A DNA stretch of 64,000 bases from Pandoraea pneumonica (GCF_902459645.1 NZ_CABPSK010000002.1:372001-436000), one strand, 5' to 3'; positions 27,044-36,191 are shown, counted from the stretch's first letter. The notes: a model not told the origin generated them from the sequence alone. Made by a program: numbers and translations.

Positions 27044-28171
27044 ATGAAGACCACGATTCTGGCCCGCCTGGGCTTTGCCGGCGCATGCGCCACGATGGCC
27101 CTTGCCGCGACCTCCGTACACGCGCAAAACGTCACCATCTACGGCCTGATTTCGGGCGGCGTGGGGTATGTGAGCAATCAAGGCGGCAGCAAGACGTGGC
27201 AGGCGCTCTCGGGCACGAACCAGAACCCGCGCTGGGGCTTCAAGGGCAGCGAAGACCTCGGTAACGGTACCAAGGCGATCTTCACGCTCGAAGCCGGTTT
27301 CAATATCATGAACGGCACCGGCGCACAGAACGGCCGCGCCTTCGGCCGTCAGTCGTTCGTCGGCCTGTCGGACAACAAATGGGGCACGTTCACGCTCGGC
27401 CGCCAGTACGACACCATTCACGACTACGTTGGCCCGATCATCATTTCGAGCAACGGCGTGAACATCGGCGACAACGATAACGGCTACAACGACATCCGCA
27501 TGCAGAACTCGGTGAAGTGGGTGAGCCCGACGGTGGGCGGCTTCCACGGCACCGCGCAATACGGCTTCTCGAACTCGGCAACCGGTTTTCGCAACAACAA
27601 CGCCTACAGCTTCGGTTTGGGCTACAAGTACGCCGACTTCGACTGGAACGCCGCGTACGCGCAGTACAACAATCCGTTTAGCGGCACGAACAACGACGGC
27701 GCCATCGCCAACGACTACGCCAGCCCGCTGCTGATCTTCTCGAAGAGCGCCGTGCACCCGACCGTGTACGCGAGCCAGCAACGCATCTTCGCCACGGGCG
27801 GTTTCTATCGCTGGGGCCCGGCACTCATCGGCGCGATGTTCTCCGATGTGCGTTACACGTATCTCGACGCCTCGCATCTGCACTTGCAGAACTACAACCT
27901 GACGCTGAACTACAACCTCACCCCGGCGCTGGTGCTGGGTGCGGCGTACGGCTTCACGACGGGTAAGTACGATGTGATCAACACGCGCCCGCAATGGCAT
28001 CAGGTGAACCTGCAAGCCGATTACTGGTTGTCCAAGCGCACCGACGTGGCACTGACGCTCAACGCGCAGCAGGCCGCCGGGGACGCGCAGAATGCGCAAC
28101 TGTTCGGCTATGCAGCGTCGAGCACGAAGCGTCAGTTGGCGGTGACGCTCGGCATGCGTCACACGTTCTGA
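27044..28171 (+). CDS. Gram-negative porin of the purine-salvage locus
   Basis: The product is 375 aa with a signal peptide (AACATMALAATSVHA-like, cut before QNVTIYGLIS) and a terminal HTF. The blocks GFKGSEDLGNGTKAIFTLE and FGRQSFVGL are typical of Burkholderiales trimeric porins. It lies 55 bp before a Tat-exported nucleoside hydrolase gene on the same strand and is probably cotranscribed, so nucleoside entry is its likely specialised use. It is paralogous to the porin at 13.5-14.6 kb but clearly divergent. Confidence 0.93.
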   Translation: MKTTILARLGFAGACATMALAATSVHAQNVTIYGLISGGVGYVSNQGGSKTWQALSGTNQNPRWGFKGSEDLGNGTKAIFTLEAGFNIMNGTGAQNGRAFGRQSFVGLSDNKWGTFTLGRQYDTIHDYVGPIIISSNGVNIGDNDNGYNDIRMQNSVKWVSPTVGGFHGTAQYGFSNSATGFRNNNAYSFGLGYKYADFDWNAAYAQYNNPFSGTNNDGAIANDYASPLLIFSKSAVHPTVYASQQRIFATGGFYRWGPALIGAMFSDVRYTYLDASHLHLQNYNLTLNYNLTPALVLGAAYGFTTGKYDVINTRPQWHQVNLQADYWLSKRTDVALTLNAQQAAGDAQNAQLFGYAASSTKRQLAVTLGMRHTF

Positions 28172-28226
28172 TCGACCGGCGCGCGCAAGCGACTTCGCCT
28201 CTCACGCTACCTTTAGATTCGACGTC

Positions 28227-29339
28227 ATGGCAGATATCAACGAGATGAACACGGCCCCGCAGCAACACCGCCGCAACTTCCTGCGCACGTCGCTCGCGGC
28301 GTCGCTGGCAACCCTCGGCGCGACGGGGGCCGGTAACGCACTGGCCGAACTGACGTCGACCGACGGGGCGTCGCGATTGGCTGCCGATGGCACGCCGCGC
28401 CGCACCGTCATCATCGATTGCGACCCGGGGCAGGACGACGCCATCGCCATCCTGTTTGCACTCGGTGCCAACGACCAGATCGATCTCAAGGCGCTCACCA
28501 CGGTGGGCGGCAACGTGCCGCTGGAACTGACCGAGCGCAATGCCCGCATCGTGCGCGACTGGGCTGGCAAGACGAATTCGCTGCCGGTGTACGCCGGGTG
28601 CCCGAAGCCGTTGATGCGCGACTTGATCACGGCCGCTAACGTGCATGGCCGCACGGGCCTTGACGGCGTGACGTTGCATGAGCCGCGCGCGCCACTGGCG
28701 CCGCAGCATGCCGTGACGTACCTGATCGATACGCTGCGTGCCGCCAAACCCGGCAGCGTGACGCTCGTGGCGATTGGCCCGCTCACCAATGTGGCAACGG
28801 CGCTCACGGCCGCGCCGGAAGGTGCCAAGGCGTTGCGCGAAATCGTGGTGATGGGCGGCGCGTGGTTCGAGCGCGGCAACATCACGCCGTCGGCGGAATT
28901 CAACATCTTTGTCGATCCGGAAGCGGCGAGCATCGTGTTGGGCGCTGGCGTGCCGATTACGGTCATCCCGCGCGATGTTTGCGTGAAGGCACCGATTACC
29001 CCGGCACGCGTAGCACCGTTCCGCGCATTGAAGAACCGATGCGGTCCGATCGTGGCGGATATTCTCGCGGCGGAAGTGGCGTATCAAAAGGGCCGCCGTG
29101 GTGTGGAGTCGGCACCGATGTACGACCCCTGCACGATTGGCTACCTGATCGATCCGACGATGTTCGGCGGGCGTCGCGTGAATGTGGCGGTCGAGACGAC
29201 CGGTCAACTGACGCTGGGCGAGACCGTGGTGGACTGGACTGGCCGCACCAAGCGCGCCGTGAACGCCACGTGGATCACCGATGTGGACGAAGACCGTTTC
29301 TACGACACGCTGCTCTCGCGCATTGCGCGTTTGCCGTAA
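28227..29339 (+). CDS. Nucleoside hydrolase with Tat signal peptide
   Basis: The product is 370 aa. It splits ribonucleosides to base and ribose with Ca2+. The metal-binding signature DCDPGQDDA sits at about 65-73, and the family blocks GPLTNVATAL and EFNIFVDPEAASIVL follow. The N-terminus HRRNFLRTSLAASLATLGAT with a downstream ALA cleavage site is a twin-arginine signal, so the enzyme should fold in the cytosol and act in the periplasm. This is less common than the cytosolic RihA/B/C type. The start is 28227 or 28245 (both ATG, neither with a strong ribosome site). It would feed bases to the NCS2 permease encoded 1.3 kb downstream. Confidence 0.9.
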   Translation: MADINEMNTAPQQHRRNFLRTSLAASLATLGATGAGNALAELTSTDGASRLAADGTPRRTVIIDCDPGQDDAIAILFALGANDQIDLKALTTVGGNVPLELTERNARIVRDWAGKTNSLPVYAGCPKPLMRDLITAANVHGRTGLDGVTLHEPRAPLAPQHAVTYLIDTLRAAKPGSVTLVAIGPLTNVATALTAAPEGAKALREIVVMGGAWFERGNITPSAEFNIFVDPEAASIVLGAGVPITVIPRDVCVKAPITPARVAPFRALKNRCGPIVADILAAEVAYQKGRRGVESAPMYDPCTIGYLIDPTMFGGRRVNVAVETTGQLTLGETVVDWTGRTKRAVNATWITDVDEDRFYDTLLSRIARLP

Positions 29340-29483
29340 TGAGCGAAGAGGCTCACGCCAGGGCAGGTCGCGTGGGCGCTACGACGAGCGCGATGCGAGG
29401 CTGTGAGCGATGGCCTCGATAGTGAGATAGGACGCGGTGGCCCGGATCGGGTTGCCGCGTTTTCGCATGATGCGACGCTGCGA

Positions 29484-30500
29484 TTACGTCGCGAGATGAT
29501 TCACGATCCAGTCGCGGCAGGCGCTCACCTGCGGACCGCGCTCTTTGCCGTCGAGCGACATGAGTGCAACGGTACGCGTGACGCGCGGTGCGGTCACATC
29601 GAGCGCGACGAGTTCCGGATCGTGCAGGTGCAGGGTATAGAGCTTGGGCAGGATGGCGAGCGCGAGGCCGCTGCGCACGAGCGCGTACAGCGGCTCGGTG
29701 TACTCCATACGGTATTTCGGCTCCAGCCGCAGGTTGTGCGAGCCGCCGGTGCGTCGTAGCGAATCGCTGACGTTGCCACGCACGAAGACGGCCAGATCGC
29801 GCTCGGCCAATTGCGCCCATGTGGCGGATGCGGACTTCGCGAGCGGATCGTCGCGGCGCGTGACGAGCACGATTTCGTCGTCGAACAGGTCGTCGCAGCG
29901 AAAGTCTTCGGCGCTGACGGCTTCGTCGTCTTCATCGCGAATCCCCACGCCGAGATCGATCTCACCGCGTGCGAGGGCGGCGACGAGTTCGCTGTTGGGC
30001 AAGTCGCTCAGGGCAAAGCGAACACCCGGGTGGGTGTCGCGAAGACTGCCCAGCACCGGCAGCAACCGCGCGGCGACCGACGGGATGAAGCCGATGCGCA
30101 CCGTCTGCGCTTGCAGCGTGAAGGTGCTCGTCATGTCGTCGAACGTGCCGCGCGCCGCATTGAGCAGGCGTTCGGCGAGCGGCAGGATGGTCGTACCCGC
30201 TTCGGTCAGTGTGAGCCGGTGGGCCGAGCGCTCGAAGAGGCGTCCGCCGAGCAGGAATTCGATTTGACGGATAGCGGCGGTGAGCGCGGGTTGCGTGACC
30301 GACAGGGTCTGCGCCGCTTGCGTGAAGCTGCGCGAATGCGCGAGCGCCACGAAGTACTGCACTTGCCGCAAGGTCAGCGCGGGAAGGGGCGGCACAGTGG
30401 CCGCAGCGGCTTTTGTGGCACTCGGCGGAGCCTCGGCAGACGCGGCCTTGGCAGCACCGGGTGGCGCAGTACGACGCGATGAAGTCGGGGAAGTCGCCAT
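29484..30500 (-). CDS. LysR-family regulator of the purine locus
   Basis: The product is 338 aa from the ATG at 30500, which has AGGAG six bases upstream. An upstream in-frame start at 30521 would include the ribosome site and is unlikely. The first 50 residues are a Ser/Ala/Pro-rich extension. The HTH follows (LTLRQVQYFVALAHSRSFTQAAQTLSVTQPALTAAIRQIE), then a periplasmic-binding-like effector domain. It is divergent from the NCS2 permease gene and convergent with the nucleoside hydrolase gene. It most likely controls the permease/deaminase unit, perhaps with a purine as ligand. Confidence 0.92.
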   Translation of the reverse strand: MATSPTSSRRTAPPGAAKAASAEAPPSATKAAAATVPPLPALTLRQVQYFVALAHSRSFTQAAQTLSVTQPALTAAIRQIEFLLGGRLFERSAHRLTLTEAGTTILPLAERLLNAARGTFDDMTSTFTLQAQTVRIGFIPSVAARLLPVLGSLRDTHPGVRFALSDLPNSELVAALARGEIDLGVGIRDEDDEAVSAEDFRCDDLFDDEIVLVTRRDDPLAKSASATWAQLAERDLAVFVRGNVSDSLRRTGGSHNLRLEPKYRMEYTEPLYALVRSGLALAILPKLYTLHLHDPELVALDVTAPRVTRTVALMSLDGKERGPQVSACRDWIVNHLAT

Positions 30501-30527
30501 GGTGCGCTCCTGAGTCCGCAAAGAATA

Positions 30528-30545
30528 GATTCGAATTATCGAATC
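30528..30545. promoter_or_regulatory. LysR-type operator between regulator and NCS2 permease genes
   Basis: GATTCGA-ATTA-TCGAATC is a perfect 7-bp inverted repeat of the LysR T-N11-A form. It lies 28 bp from the regulator start and 75 bp from the permease start. Confidence 0.6.
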
Positions 30546-30619
30546 ATAAGTAATTTGACTTTTTATTTATAGTCGAGCGCACGTAAAGTGCCACGCAAAG
30601 ACCCAACTATTCTTGGCAT

Positions 30620-32002
30620 ATGCATACCTCTCCCACTGAGCGCGAAGTGACCGGCAGCGCGCCGAATAGCAGCACCGCCACCGCCCCGCGCGGCTGGCTC
30701 GAGCGGCGTTTCGCCATTGCCGAGCGCGGCTCGTCCGTGCGCACTGAAGTGCTGGCTGGCATCACGACCTTCCTCGCGGCGGCCTACCTGATGGTGGTGA
30801 TCCCCTCGCTGCTCGCCACGGGCGGCATGGACCGCGGTGCGGCGACCACGGCCGTCATGCTCGTGTTCGTGTTGTTCTCGGTGCTGATGGGGTTCTACGC
30901 GAACCTGCCGTTCGTTGTCGGCCCGGGCATTGGCGGTTCGGTCATTGTGGGCGTCACGCTTGCCGCCACGGAACACGTGGCTTGGCAGACGGGCATTGCC
31001 ATCGCGTTCCTCTCGGGGGTGTTGTTCCTGCTGCTCACGGTGCTGGGCGCTCGCAGCGTGGTCGCGCGGCTGATTCCGACGGCGATCAAGCTGGGCTTGG
31101 GCGCGTCCATCGGGCTGTTTATCGCGGTGCTAGGGGTGCGTAACGCTGGGATGGTCGTGGCGAACGCGAAGACCAACGCCTTTGCGCTGGGCGACTTCAG
31201 CAAGCCGGGCACGATCGTCGCGCTGGTCGGGCTGGGTGCCGCCATTCTGTTGCAAGGCCGCAAGGTGCCGGGGGCCATTCTGTGGTCGATTCTGCTGGCC
31301 GCGATTGCTGGCGTGCCGCTTGGCGTGACGAAAGTCCCTGAGTCGTTTATCTCGCTGCCGCACAGCATCGCGCCGGTCGCGTTCCAACTGGATCTGCAAA
31401 GTGCGCTGACGGTGGCGGCGCTGCCGTACTTGTTCGCGTTCTTCGCGGCGGAGTTTTTCTCCACGCTGGGCACGACGCTCGCCGTGGGTGGTAAAGCCGG
31501 GTTGCTCGACGAGCACGGCAATATGGCCAACATCAACCGTCCGTTCCTCGTCGACTCGATTGCGGCCACGGGCGGCGCATTGCTGGGCATTCCGGCGCTG
31601 ACGGCGTTGGTGGAGTCGGCGGCCGGTGTCGAGGCGGGCGGTCGTACGGGGCTGACGTCGATTGCGGCGGCCTTCATGTTTGCGCTGGTGTGCTTCTTCG
31701 TACCGGTGGCGCTGGCCATCCCGAAGGAAGCGACGGCGCCTGCGCTGATCCTGATTGGTTTGTCGATGTTCAGCACGATTCGTCATGTGCCGTTCGACGA
31801 CTTCAGCGATGCCTTCCCGGTGCTCGCCATGGTGCTGCTCACGTTGCTCTCGAACAGCTTCGGCACGGGTATCGCTGGCGGTCTGCTCTGCTACGTGCTG
31901 GTGAAGGTGCTGATGGGCCGTTTCAAGGATCTGCCGTGGGGGCTGTATGTGTTGACGCTGCCGCTCGCGTACTACTTCTGGACGGTCGTGGGACGTCACT
32001 AA
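30620..32002 (+). CDS. NCS2 family purine permease (AzgA/AdeP-GhxP group)
   Basis: The product is 460 aa with 12-14 membrane segments. ERGSSVRTEVLAGITTFLAAAYLMVVIP at the first segment, FVVGPGIGGSVIVGVTLA and FFSTLGTTLAVGGKAG are typical of the AzgA-like branch, which imports adenine, guanine or hypoxanthine with protons. A 30-residue Ser/Thr-rich N-terminus precedes. It is followed 65 bp later by an adenosine deaminase gene and is divergent from the LysR gene, with an operator in between. Together with the periplasmic nucleoside hydrolase it completes a route from nucleoside to imported base. Confidence 0.92.
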   Translation: MHTSPTEREVTGSAPNSSTATAPRGWLERRFAIAERGSSVRTEVLAGITTFLAAAYLMVVIPSLLATGGMDRGAATTAVMLVFVLFSVLMGFYANLPFVVGPGIGGSVIVGVTLAATEHVAWQTGIAIAFLSGVLFLLLTVLGARSVVARLIPTAIKLGLGASIGLFIAVLGVRNAGMVVANAKTNAFALGDFSKPGTIVALVGLGAAILLQGRKVPGAILWSILLAAIAGVPLGVTKVPESFISLPHSIAPVAFQLDLQSALTVAALPYLFAFFAAEFFSTLGTTLAVGGKAGLLDEHGNMANINRPFLVDSIAATGGALLGIPALTALVESAAGVEAGGRTGLTSIAAAFMFALVCFFVPVALAIPKEATAPALILIGLSMFSTIRHVPFDDFSDAFPVLAMVLLTLLSNSFGTGIAGGLLCYVLVKVLMGRFKDLPWGLYVLTLPLAYYFWTVVGRH

Positions 32003-32067
32003 ACCACGCGGCAACATCGATCTGACCGCCACGGGCGGGTTTCACGAATTCAATAAGACTGAGCGTT

Positions 32068-33186
32068 ATGACAGAGACACCGGGCCATGTGCCCGCCGCA
32101 CGCACCGGCGTGCAGATTCAGGAGGCACATCGCACGTTCTTCCATGCGATGCCGAAGGTCGAATTGCACTGCCACTTGCTGGGCGCGGTGCGTCACGACA
32201 CGTTCGTGACGCTGGCCGAGAAATCGAACGCACCGCTCACGCGCGAGGAAATCGACGGGTTTTACACGCGTGGCGAAAAGCCTGTGGGCGTGCTGCGTGT
32301 GTTGCGCGCGCTCGACGAATATCTGTTGACGACACCGGACGATCTGCATCGTATCGCCTACGAATATCTGGCCGACGCCGCTGCGCATAACGTGCGCTAC
32401 AGCGAGTTCTTCTGGAACCCGACGGGCACGGTGCGCACGTCGGGCATTCCGTACGTCGATGCGCAGGACGCCATCGTCGCGGCCATTCGGGATGCCGAGC
32501 GCGACCACGGCATCGTGGGCCGTCTGGTGCCGAGCATCGACCGCGAAGCGGATCCGCGCGAAGCCGTCGAGATGGTCGAGTGGATGCGCATGCATCGCGC
32601 CGACGAAGTGATCGGCATCGGTATCGACTATCGCGAAAACGACCGTCCGCCGGAGTTCTTCTGGAAGGCGTATCGCAATGCACGTCTGGCGGGTTTCAAG
32701 ACGACGGCGCATGCGGGGGAATTCGGCACGCCGTGGACGAACGTCGAGACGGCAGTCGAGTTGCTCAAGTGCGATCGCATCGATCACGGCTACACCATCG
32801 TCGACGCGCCGGACTTCGCGCGTGAATGCGCTGAGCGCGGCATCGTCTTCACCGTGGTGCCGACCAACTCGTACTACCTGCGCACGCTCACGCCCGAGCG
32901 CTGGGCGGAGGATCACCCGATTCGCCGCATGCCGGGGTTGGGCCTCAAGATTCATCCGAACACCGACGATCCGACGCTGCACAAGGTGAATCCGGCGCAG
33001 GCGTGGGAGCTGATGTTCAGCCATCTGGGCTTCTCGCTGGATGACTTGCAGACGTTTATGCAAAACGGGTTGGATGGCGCATGGATCGACGACAGCACGC
33101 GTCGCGCGTGGCGCCGCACGTTTGCGGTGGAGTTCGATACGGCGCGTCGTGCGCTGGACGCTTCACTCGGTGCGCCTAACGCCTGA
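32068..33186 (+). CDS. add: Adenosine/adenine deaminase family protein
   Basis: The product is 372 aa. A Zn-dependent amidohydrolase of the ADA family deaminates adenosine or adenine in the cytosol. Metal ligands are His34/His36 in VELHCHLLGAV, the His of TTAHAGEFG with its neighbouring Glu, and the Asp of HPNTDDP. IDHGYTIV carries the second active-site His. Bacterial members of this length act either on adenosine or on adenine, and the sequence alone does not decide. Since the permease next door moves bases, adenine is plausible. It is last in the two-gene unit, with a strong terminator following. Confidence 0.9.
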   Translation: MTETPGHVPAARTGVQIQEAHRTFFHAMPKVELHCHLLGAVRHDTFVTLAEKSNAPLTREEIDGFYTRGEKPVGVLRVLRALDEYLLTTPDDLHRIAYEYLADAAAHNVRYSEFFWNPTGTVRTSGIPYVDAQDAIVAAIRDAERDHGIVGRLVPSIDREADPREAVEMVEWMRMHRADEVIGIGIDYRENDRPPEFFWKAYRNARLAGFKTTAHAGEFGTPWTNVETAVELLKCDRIDHGYTIVDAPDFARECAERGIVFTVVPTNSYYLRTLTPERWAEDHPIRRMPGLGLKIHPNTDDPTLHKVNPAQAWELMFSHLGFSLDDLQTFMQNGLDGAWIDDSTRRAWRRTFAVEFDTARRALDASLGAPNA

Positions 33187-33220
33187 GTTACCGCTTTTCC
33201 TTGGTCTCACCCGACCTTAT

Positions 33221-33244
33221 GCCGCCTTCGGGCGGCTTTTTTTT
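33221..33244 (+). terminator. Terminator of the NCS2-deaminase unit
   Basis: GCCGCC-TTCG-GGCGGC is followed by eight T residues, 34 bp after the deaminase stop. Confidence 0.9.
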
Positions 33245-33261
33245 GCCGAGGGCATCGGCCA

Positions 33262-33296
33262 ATAAAAAAGCCGCCGATGTGGGCACACCGGCGGCT
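33262..33296 (-). terminator. Terminator of the DUF4148 gene (leftward)
   Basis: AGCCGCCG and CGGCGGCT arms are preceded on the + strand by AATAAAAA, that is a U-run in the leftward transcript. It forms a convergent pair with the previous terminator. Confidence 0.85.
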
Positions 33297-33340
33297 TCGC
33301 ATCGCTTGGGGTCGATGCGCGGGCAACTTGAAGCTGACGA

Positions 33341-33658
33341 TTACGAGTGATTGTCCGGGTCGACCAGATTGCGGTCGTTCAATTGGGCACGCACATCGGC
33401 ACGCGTGATGCCGCTGGCCGGTGCGGCCTTGTCAACTTGCGTTTGCGCGGTCAGCGGCGTGCCGGTTTCGACTTGATTCAGTTGGCCGTCGGCGCGGGCT
33501 TGGGCGATTTCGCTGCGAACTTCAGCACGCGAAACTTGGCTTTGACCGGCGAGTTGTTGCGTGTCGCCAATTTGGTTGTCATAACGAGCGTCGGCGAAAG
33601 CAGAGGCCGACACGAATGCGGTAGCAGCAACAACAGCAGCAAGGATACGGGTGTTCAT
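33341..33658 (-). CDS. DUF4148 secreted small protein
   Basis: The product is 105 aa from the ATG at 33658 with AGGAG seven bases upstream. Earlier in-frame codons to 33820 lack a ribosome site. The signal peptide is ILAAVVAATAFVSASAFA. The mature part has two copies of the DUF4148 pattern (VSRAEVRSEIAQARADGQL; ITRADVRAQLNDRNL). These proteins are abundant in Burkholderiales, are exported and have no known function. It has a monocistronic layout with its own terminator. Compare the related protein at 43066-43368. Confidence 0.85.
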   Translation of the reverse strand: MNTRILAAVVAATAFVSASAFADARYDNQIGDTQQLAGQSQVSRAEVRSEIAQARADGQLNQVETGTPLTAQTQVDKAAPASGITRADVRAQLNDRNLVDPDNHS

Positions 33659-34071
33659 GGTGATACTCCTGTCAATTGATTGTGGTCCTTCGTGTTCAGC
33701 TAGCGTTCGGGGCATTTCCGCGGTTTTGCTGCGTTGCGGTGTCCGTCGCGTTGGCATGGAATGAATCTTAGGGAAAACCCGTGGTTTTTTCGCAACTGAG
33801 CGTCTACAAAACGCAACCATTCGTCTGATTTGAAAAATCTATTGAAAATCAATGATTTGGCGTCGTTAAACCAGGTATATGGCAGGGCGCTGACCTGGTT
33901 TGGGCGGTGATTTGGCGGGAAATGCCGCTGCGCGCAATAGCCTCTTTGATGCGATGGGGTTTATTGCAAAGTGCGTCGGCAGTAAAGTGACATTCATGAA
34001 GTCAGGCCGACGTCGTGGCTCGCAAGGTGCGCCGCACCGCGGACGATATCGGCCCGTACAGGAGCATAAAA
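33659..34071. other. Intergenic region between DUF4148 gene and small membrane protein gene
   Basis: 413 bp without a convincing gene, with an AT-rich middle (33780-33870). It should hold divergent promoters. The only clear structure is the inverted repeat at 33868-33901. Confidence 0.45.
33868..33901. promoter_or_regulatory. Inverted repeat AAACCAGGT-N16-ACCTGGTTT
   Basis: Perfect 9-bp arms lie in the divergent intergenic region, without a T-run. It is more likely an operator or a leader hairpin than a terminator. The partner protein is unknown. Confidence 0.4.
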
Positions 34072-34197
34072 ATGGCTGCCCTCGGTTCTTTCCTTTTCTT
34101 GGCGAGTGCTTCGTTGCTCACCGCCGCGTATTTGCGCAGCCGTCAGGAACGTGCCAGCCGCTCGCGTCGTCAAGAAGTGCGCATCACGCGCCGTTGA
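34072..34197 (+). CDS. 41-residue single-pass membrane protein
   Basis: The ATG follows AGGAG by seven bases (34060-34064), a very good ribosome site. The product is a hydrophobic helix (ALGSFLFLASASLLTAAYL) with a strongly basic tail (RSRQERASRSRRQEVRITRR). This is the layout of a small inner-membrane protein with its C-terminus in the cytosol. I do not recognise a family. The DNA before the ATG in the same frame is also basic but has no ribosome site, so the short form is preferred. Confidence 0.65.
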   Translation: MAALGSFLFLASASLLTAAYLRSRQERASRSRRQEVRITRR

Positions 34198-34529
34198 TTG
34201 CCGAAAAGTGGATGTGATACCGGTCGCCACGCAGTTGCGAAGCTGCGCTGGCGCAGATAGGTGTAACCGGTCGATCTGATGGATGTGGTCTGATGGATGT
34301 CATGCGGCGCAAGCCTTAGCTTGCGCGGGGTTCATGCAACGTGAGCCCTTTGGCCAAGATTCGCGATGGTTCAGCTTTCGCGATCAATCGTCTTCCTGCT
34401 CCCCCGATTATTTCGTTTTCAGCAATGCGTCCTTCTCCGGGATCGCGTTTTTCTCACGCCTGCGCGAGCGTAGATTGGCGGCAATGGTGGCGCCCGTCGT
34501 GGACGTCGCTTCCGACAGGAGAAATGAAA
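34198..34529. other. Intergenic region upstream of the Gln/Ala-rich secreted protein gene
   Basis: 332 bp with no supported gene. It contains a 12-bp direct repeat TCTGATGGATGT at 34275 and 34289, and it ends with the AGGAG site of the next gene. Confidence 0.4.
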
Positions 34530-34778
34530 ATGAAACACGCTCTGATCGCTTCGGCCTTTGCTGCTGCCCTTTTGACCGTTGGCGCTGCCCAAGCCGCCGA
34601 AAACACCCAGCCCGCACAAGCCGCGCAGCCGCAGCAAACGCAACAAGCCGCCCAGGTGCAAGTGCAGCAACAAGCCCAGCCGGGCCCCGTCGCCGCCCAA
34701 CAAACCACGACCTTGGCACCGGCGTATGAAGTGCCGGGCCGTGTGAACCGCGCTGGTTCGATCTACTTCGGTCAGTAA
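34530..34778 (+). CDS. Small secreted Gln/Ala-rich protein
   Basis: The product is 82 aa from the ATG at 34530. AGGAG lies eight bases upstream, whereas the ATG at 34524 is only two bases from it. The signal peptide is ALIASAFAAALLTVGAAQA. The mature part is about 35 residues of Q/A-rich low complexity (QPQQTQQAAQVQVQQQ) and then APAYEVPGRVNRAGSIYFGQ. The C-terminal AGSxYFG motif recurs in the DUF4148-like protein at 43066-43368, which suggests a common exported family with a conserved end. Function unknown. Confidence 0.75.
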   Translation: MKHALIASAFAAALLTVGAAQAAENTQPAQAAQPQQTQQAAQVQVQQQAQPGPVAAQQTTTLAPAYEVPGRVNRAGSIYFGQ

Positions 34779-34835
34779 GTCGGTCGGTATATCGGTCAAT
34801 AAAGCGACCGATAGGGCCCCAGCGGCCCGCGTCTG

Positions 34836-34873
34836 CAAAAAAACGACAAGCCGGGGAGCCATCCACCGGCTTG
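34836..34873 (-). terminator. Terminator of the metabolite:H+ symporter gene
   Basis: CAAGCCGG and CCGGCTTG arms flank an 11-nt loop and are followed, in the leftward direction, by TCGTTTTTTT. It ends about 11 bp from the symporter stop. Confidence 0.85.
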
Positions 34874-34883
34874 CCGTGCCGAC

Positions 34884-36191
34884 TCAGTAAGTCTTCTTCA
34901 TTGCCGCAGCGCACGTAGCTGACAGGCATCCCACGACGAGCACATAGACCGCGATCCACCACGGTTGATGGCCGCCGTATTCGAGCAGTGTGGCCGCCAC
35001 GAGCGGCGTGATCGAGCTCGAAACAATTCCCGACACCTGATACACCACCGAGATGCCCGTGTAACGCACACGCGTGTCGAACAGCTCGCAGAACATCGAC
35101 GCTTCCGGCCCGTAGACGAACGCGTACACCACCCCCAACGGCAAGATCACCGCAAGCGATACCCACCAGATGTTCGTCGAGTAATGCATGACGGCCAGTG
35201 CCGGAATCGACGACACGCCACACGCCAGCGCGCCCCAGCCGAACACCCGGCGGCGACCCACCCGGTCAGAGAGTTTCGATGCGTAGGGAATGGTCACGAC
35301 GAGCACCAATGCCGCGAGTGTGACCGCCACCAACACCGGCGTTTTCGGGAAGTGCAGCGTTCCGACGAGATACGAGATGGCGAACACGGCGTAGACGTTG
35401 AACACGACGCCGTCGATATAGCGCGCGCCCCAGCCGAGCAGCACGTTGCGGCGATAGTCGCGGGCGATTTCCCTGAGCGGCACATGGGCGACATGCTGAC
35501 TATCTTTGATGCGCGCGAACTCAGGGGTTTCCAGCACTTTCAGGCGGATAAACATGCCCACGGCCACCAGCACGAGACTGAGCATGAAGGCCAGCCGCCA
35601 ACCCCACGACATGAACTGCGCGTCGGTCAGCGTCGACGAGAGCAAGGCCACCACACCGGTCGACAGACACAACCCGACGGCCAGTCCGATTTGCGGATAC
35701 GCGGCGAACTGCCCGCGTTTATCGCGCGGCGCGTATTCGAACGCCATCAGCACGGCACCGCCCCATTCGCCGCCGAGACCGATCCCTTGCAGCAAGCGCA
35801 GAAACAGCAAGATGAGCGGCGCGGCGATGCCGATGCTGTCGTAACTCGGCACTAGCCCCACAAGGAATGTCGACACCCCCATGATCGTGAGCGTGACGAT
35901 GAGCAACGGCTTGCGCCCCAGCTTGTCGCCGAAGTGCCCGAACAGAATGCCGCCGAGCGGGCGGGTAGCGAAGCCGACTGCATAGACGGTGTAAGCGAGT
36001 GCGGTCGCGACGAAGGCATCGCCGCTGGGGAAGAAGAGTTTGTTGAAGACGAGTCCCGTGACGGTGCCGTACAGGAAGAAGTCATACCATTCGACGGTCG
36101 TGCCGATCAGACTGGCTAACGCCACCGTCCGCACCGCTTTTTCGGCAGAGACGGTATCGCTGCTGCCGATCCCGTTGAGAACCTGTTCCAT
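34884..36191 (-). CDS. MFS transporter, metabolite:H+ symporter (MHS) type
   Basis: The product is 435 aa with 12 membrane segments. The ATG at 36191 has AGGAGG four bases upstream; the frame runs 16 codons further without support. The start LIGTTVEWYDFFLYGTVTGL, the motif GHFGDKLGRKPLL and LLQGIGLGGEWGGAVLMAFEY are hallmarks of the MHS subfamily (shikimate, proline/betaine, citrate-like carriers). It is preceded on the same strand, 160 bp away, by an iron alcohol dehydrogenase gene, so the two may form a small catabolic unit. Substrate unknown. Confidence 0.9.
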   Translation of the reverse strand: MEQVLNGIGSSDTVSAEKAVRTVALASLIGTTVEWYDFFLYGTVTGLVFNKLFFPSGDAFVATALAYTVYAVGFATRPLGGILFGHFGDKLGRKPLLIVTLTIMGVSTFLVGLVPSYDSIGIAAPLILLFLRLLQGIGLGGEWGGAVLMAFEYAPRDKRGQFAAYPQIGLAVGLCLSTGVVALLSSTLTDAQFMSWGWRLAFMLSLVLVAVGMFIRLKVLETPEFARIKDSQHVAHVPLREIARDYRRNVLLGWGARYIDGVVFNVYAVFAISYLVGTLHFPKTPVLVAVTLAALVLVVTIPYASKLSDRVGRRRVFGWGALACGVSSIPALAVMHYSTNIWWVSLAVILPLGVVYAFVYGPEASMFCELFDTRVRYTGISVVYQVSGIVSSSITPLVAATLLEYGGHQPWWIAVYVLVVGCLSATCAAAMKKTY

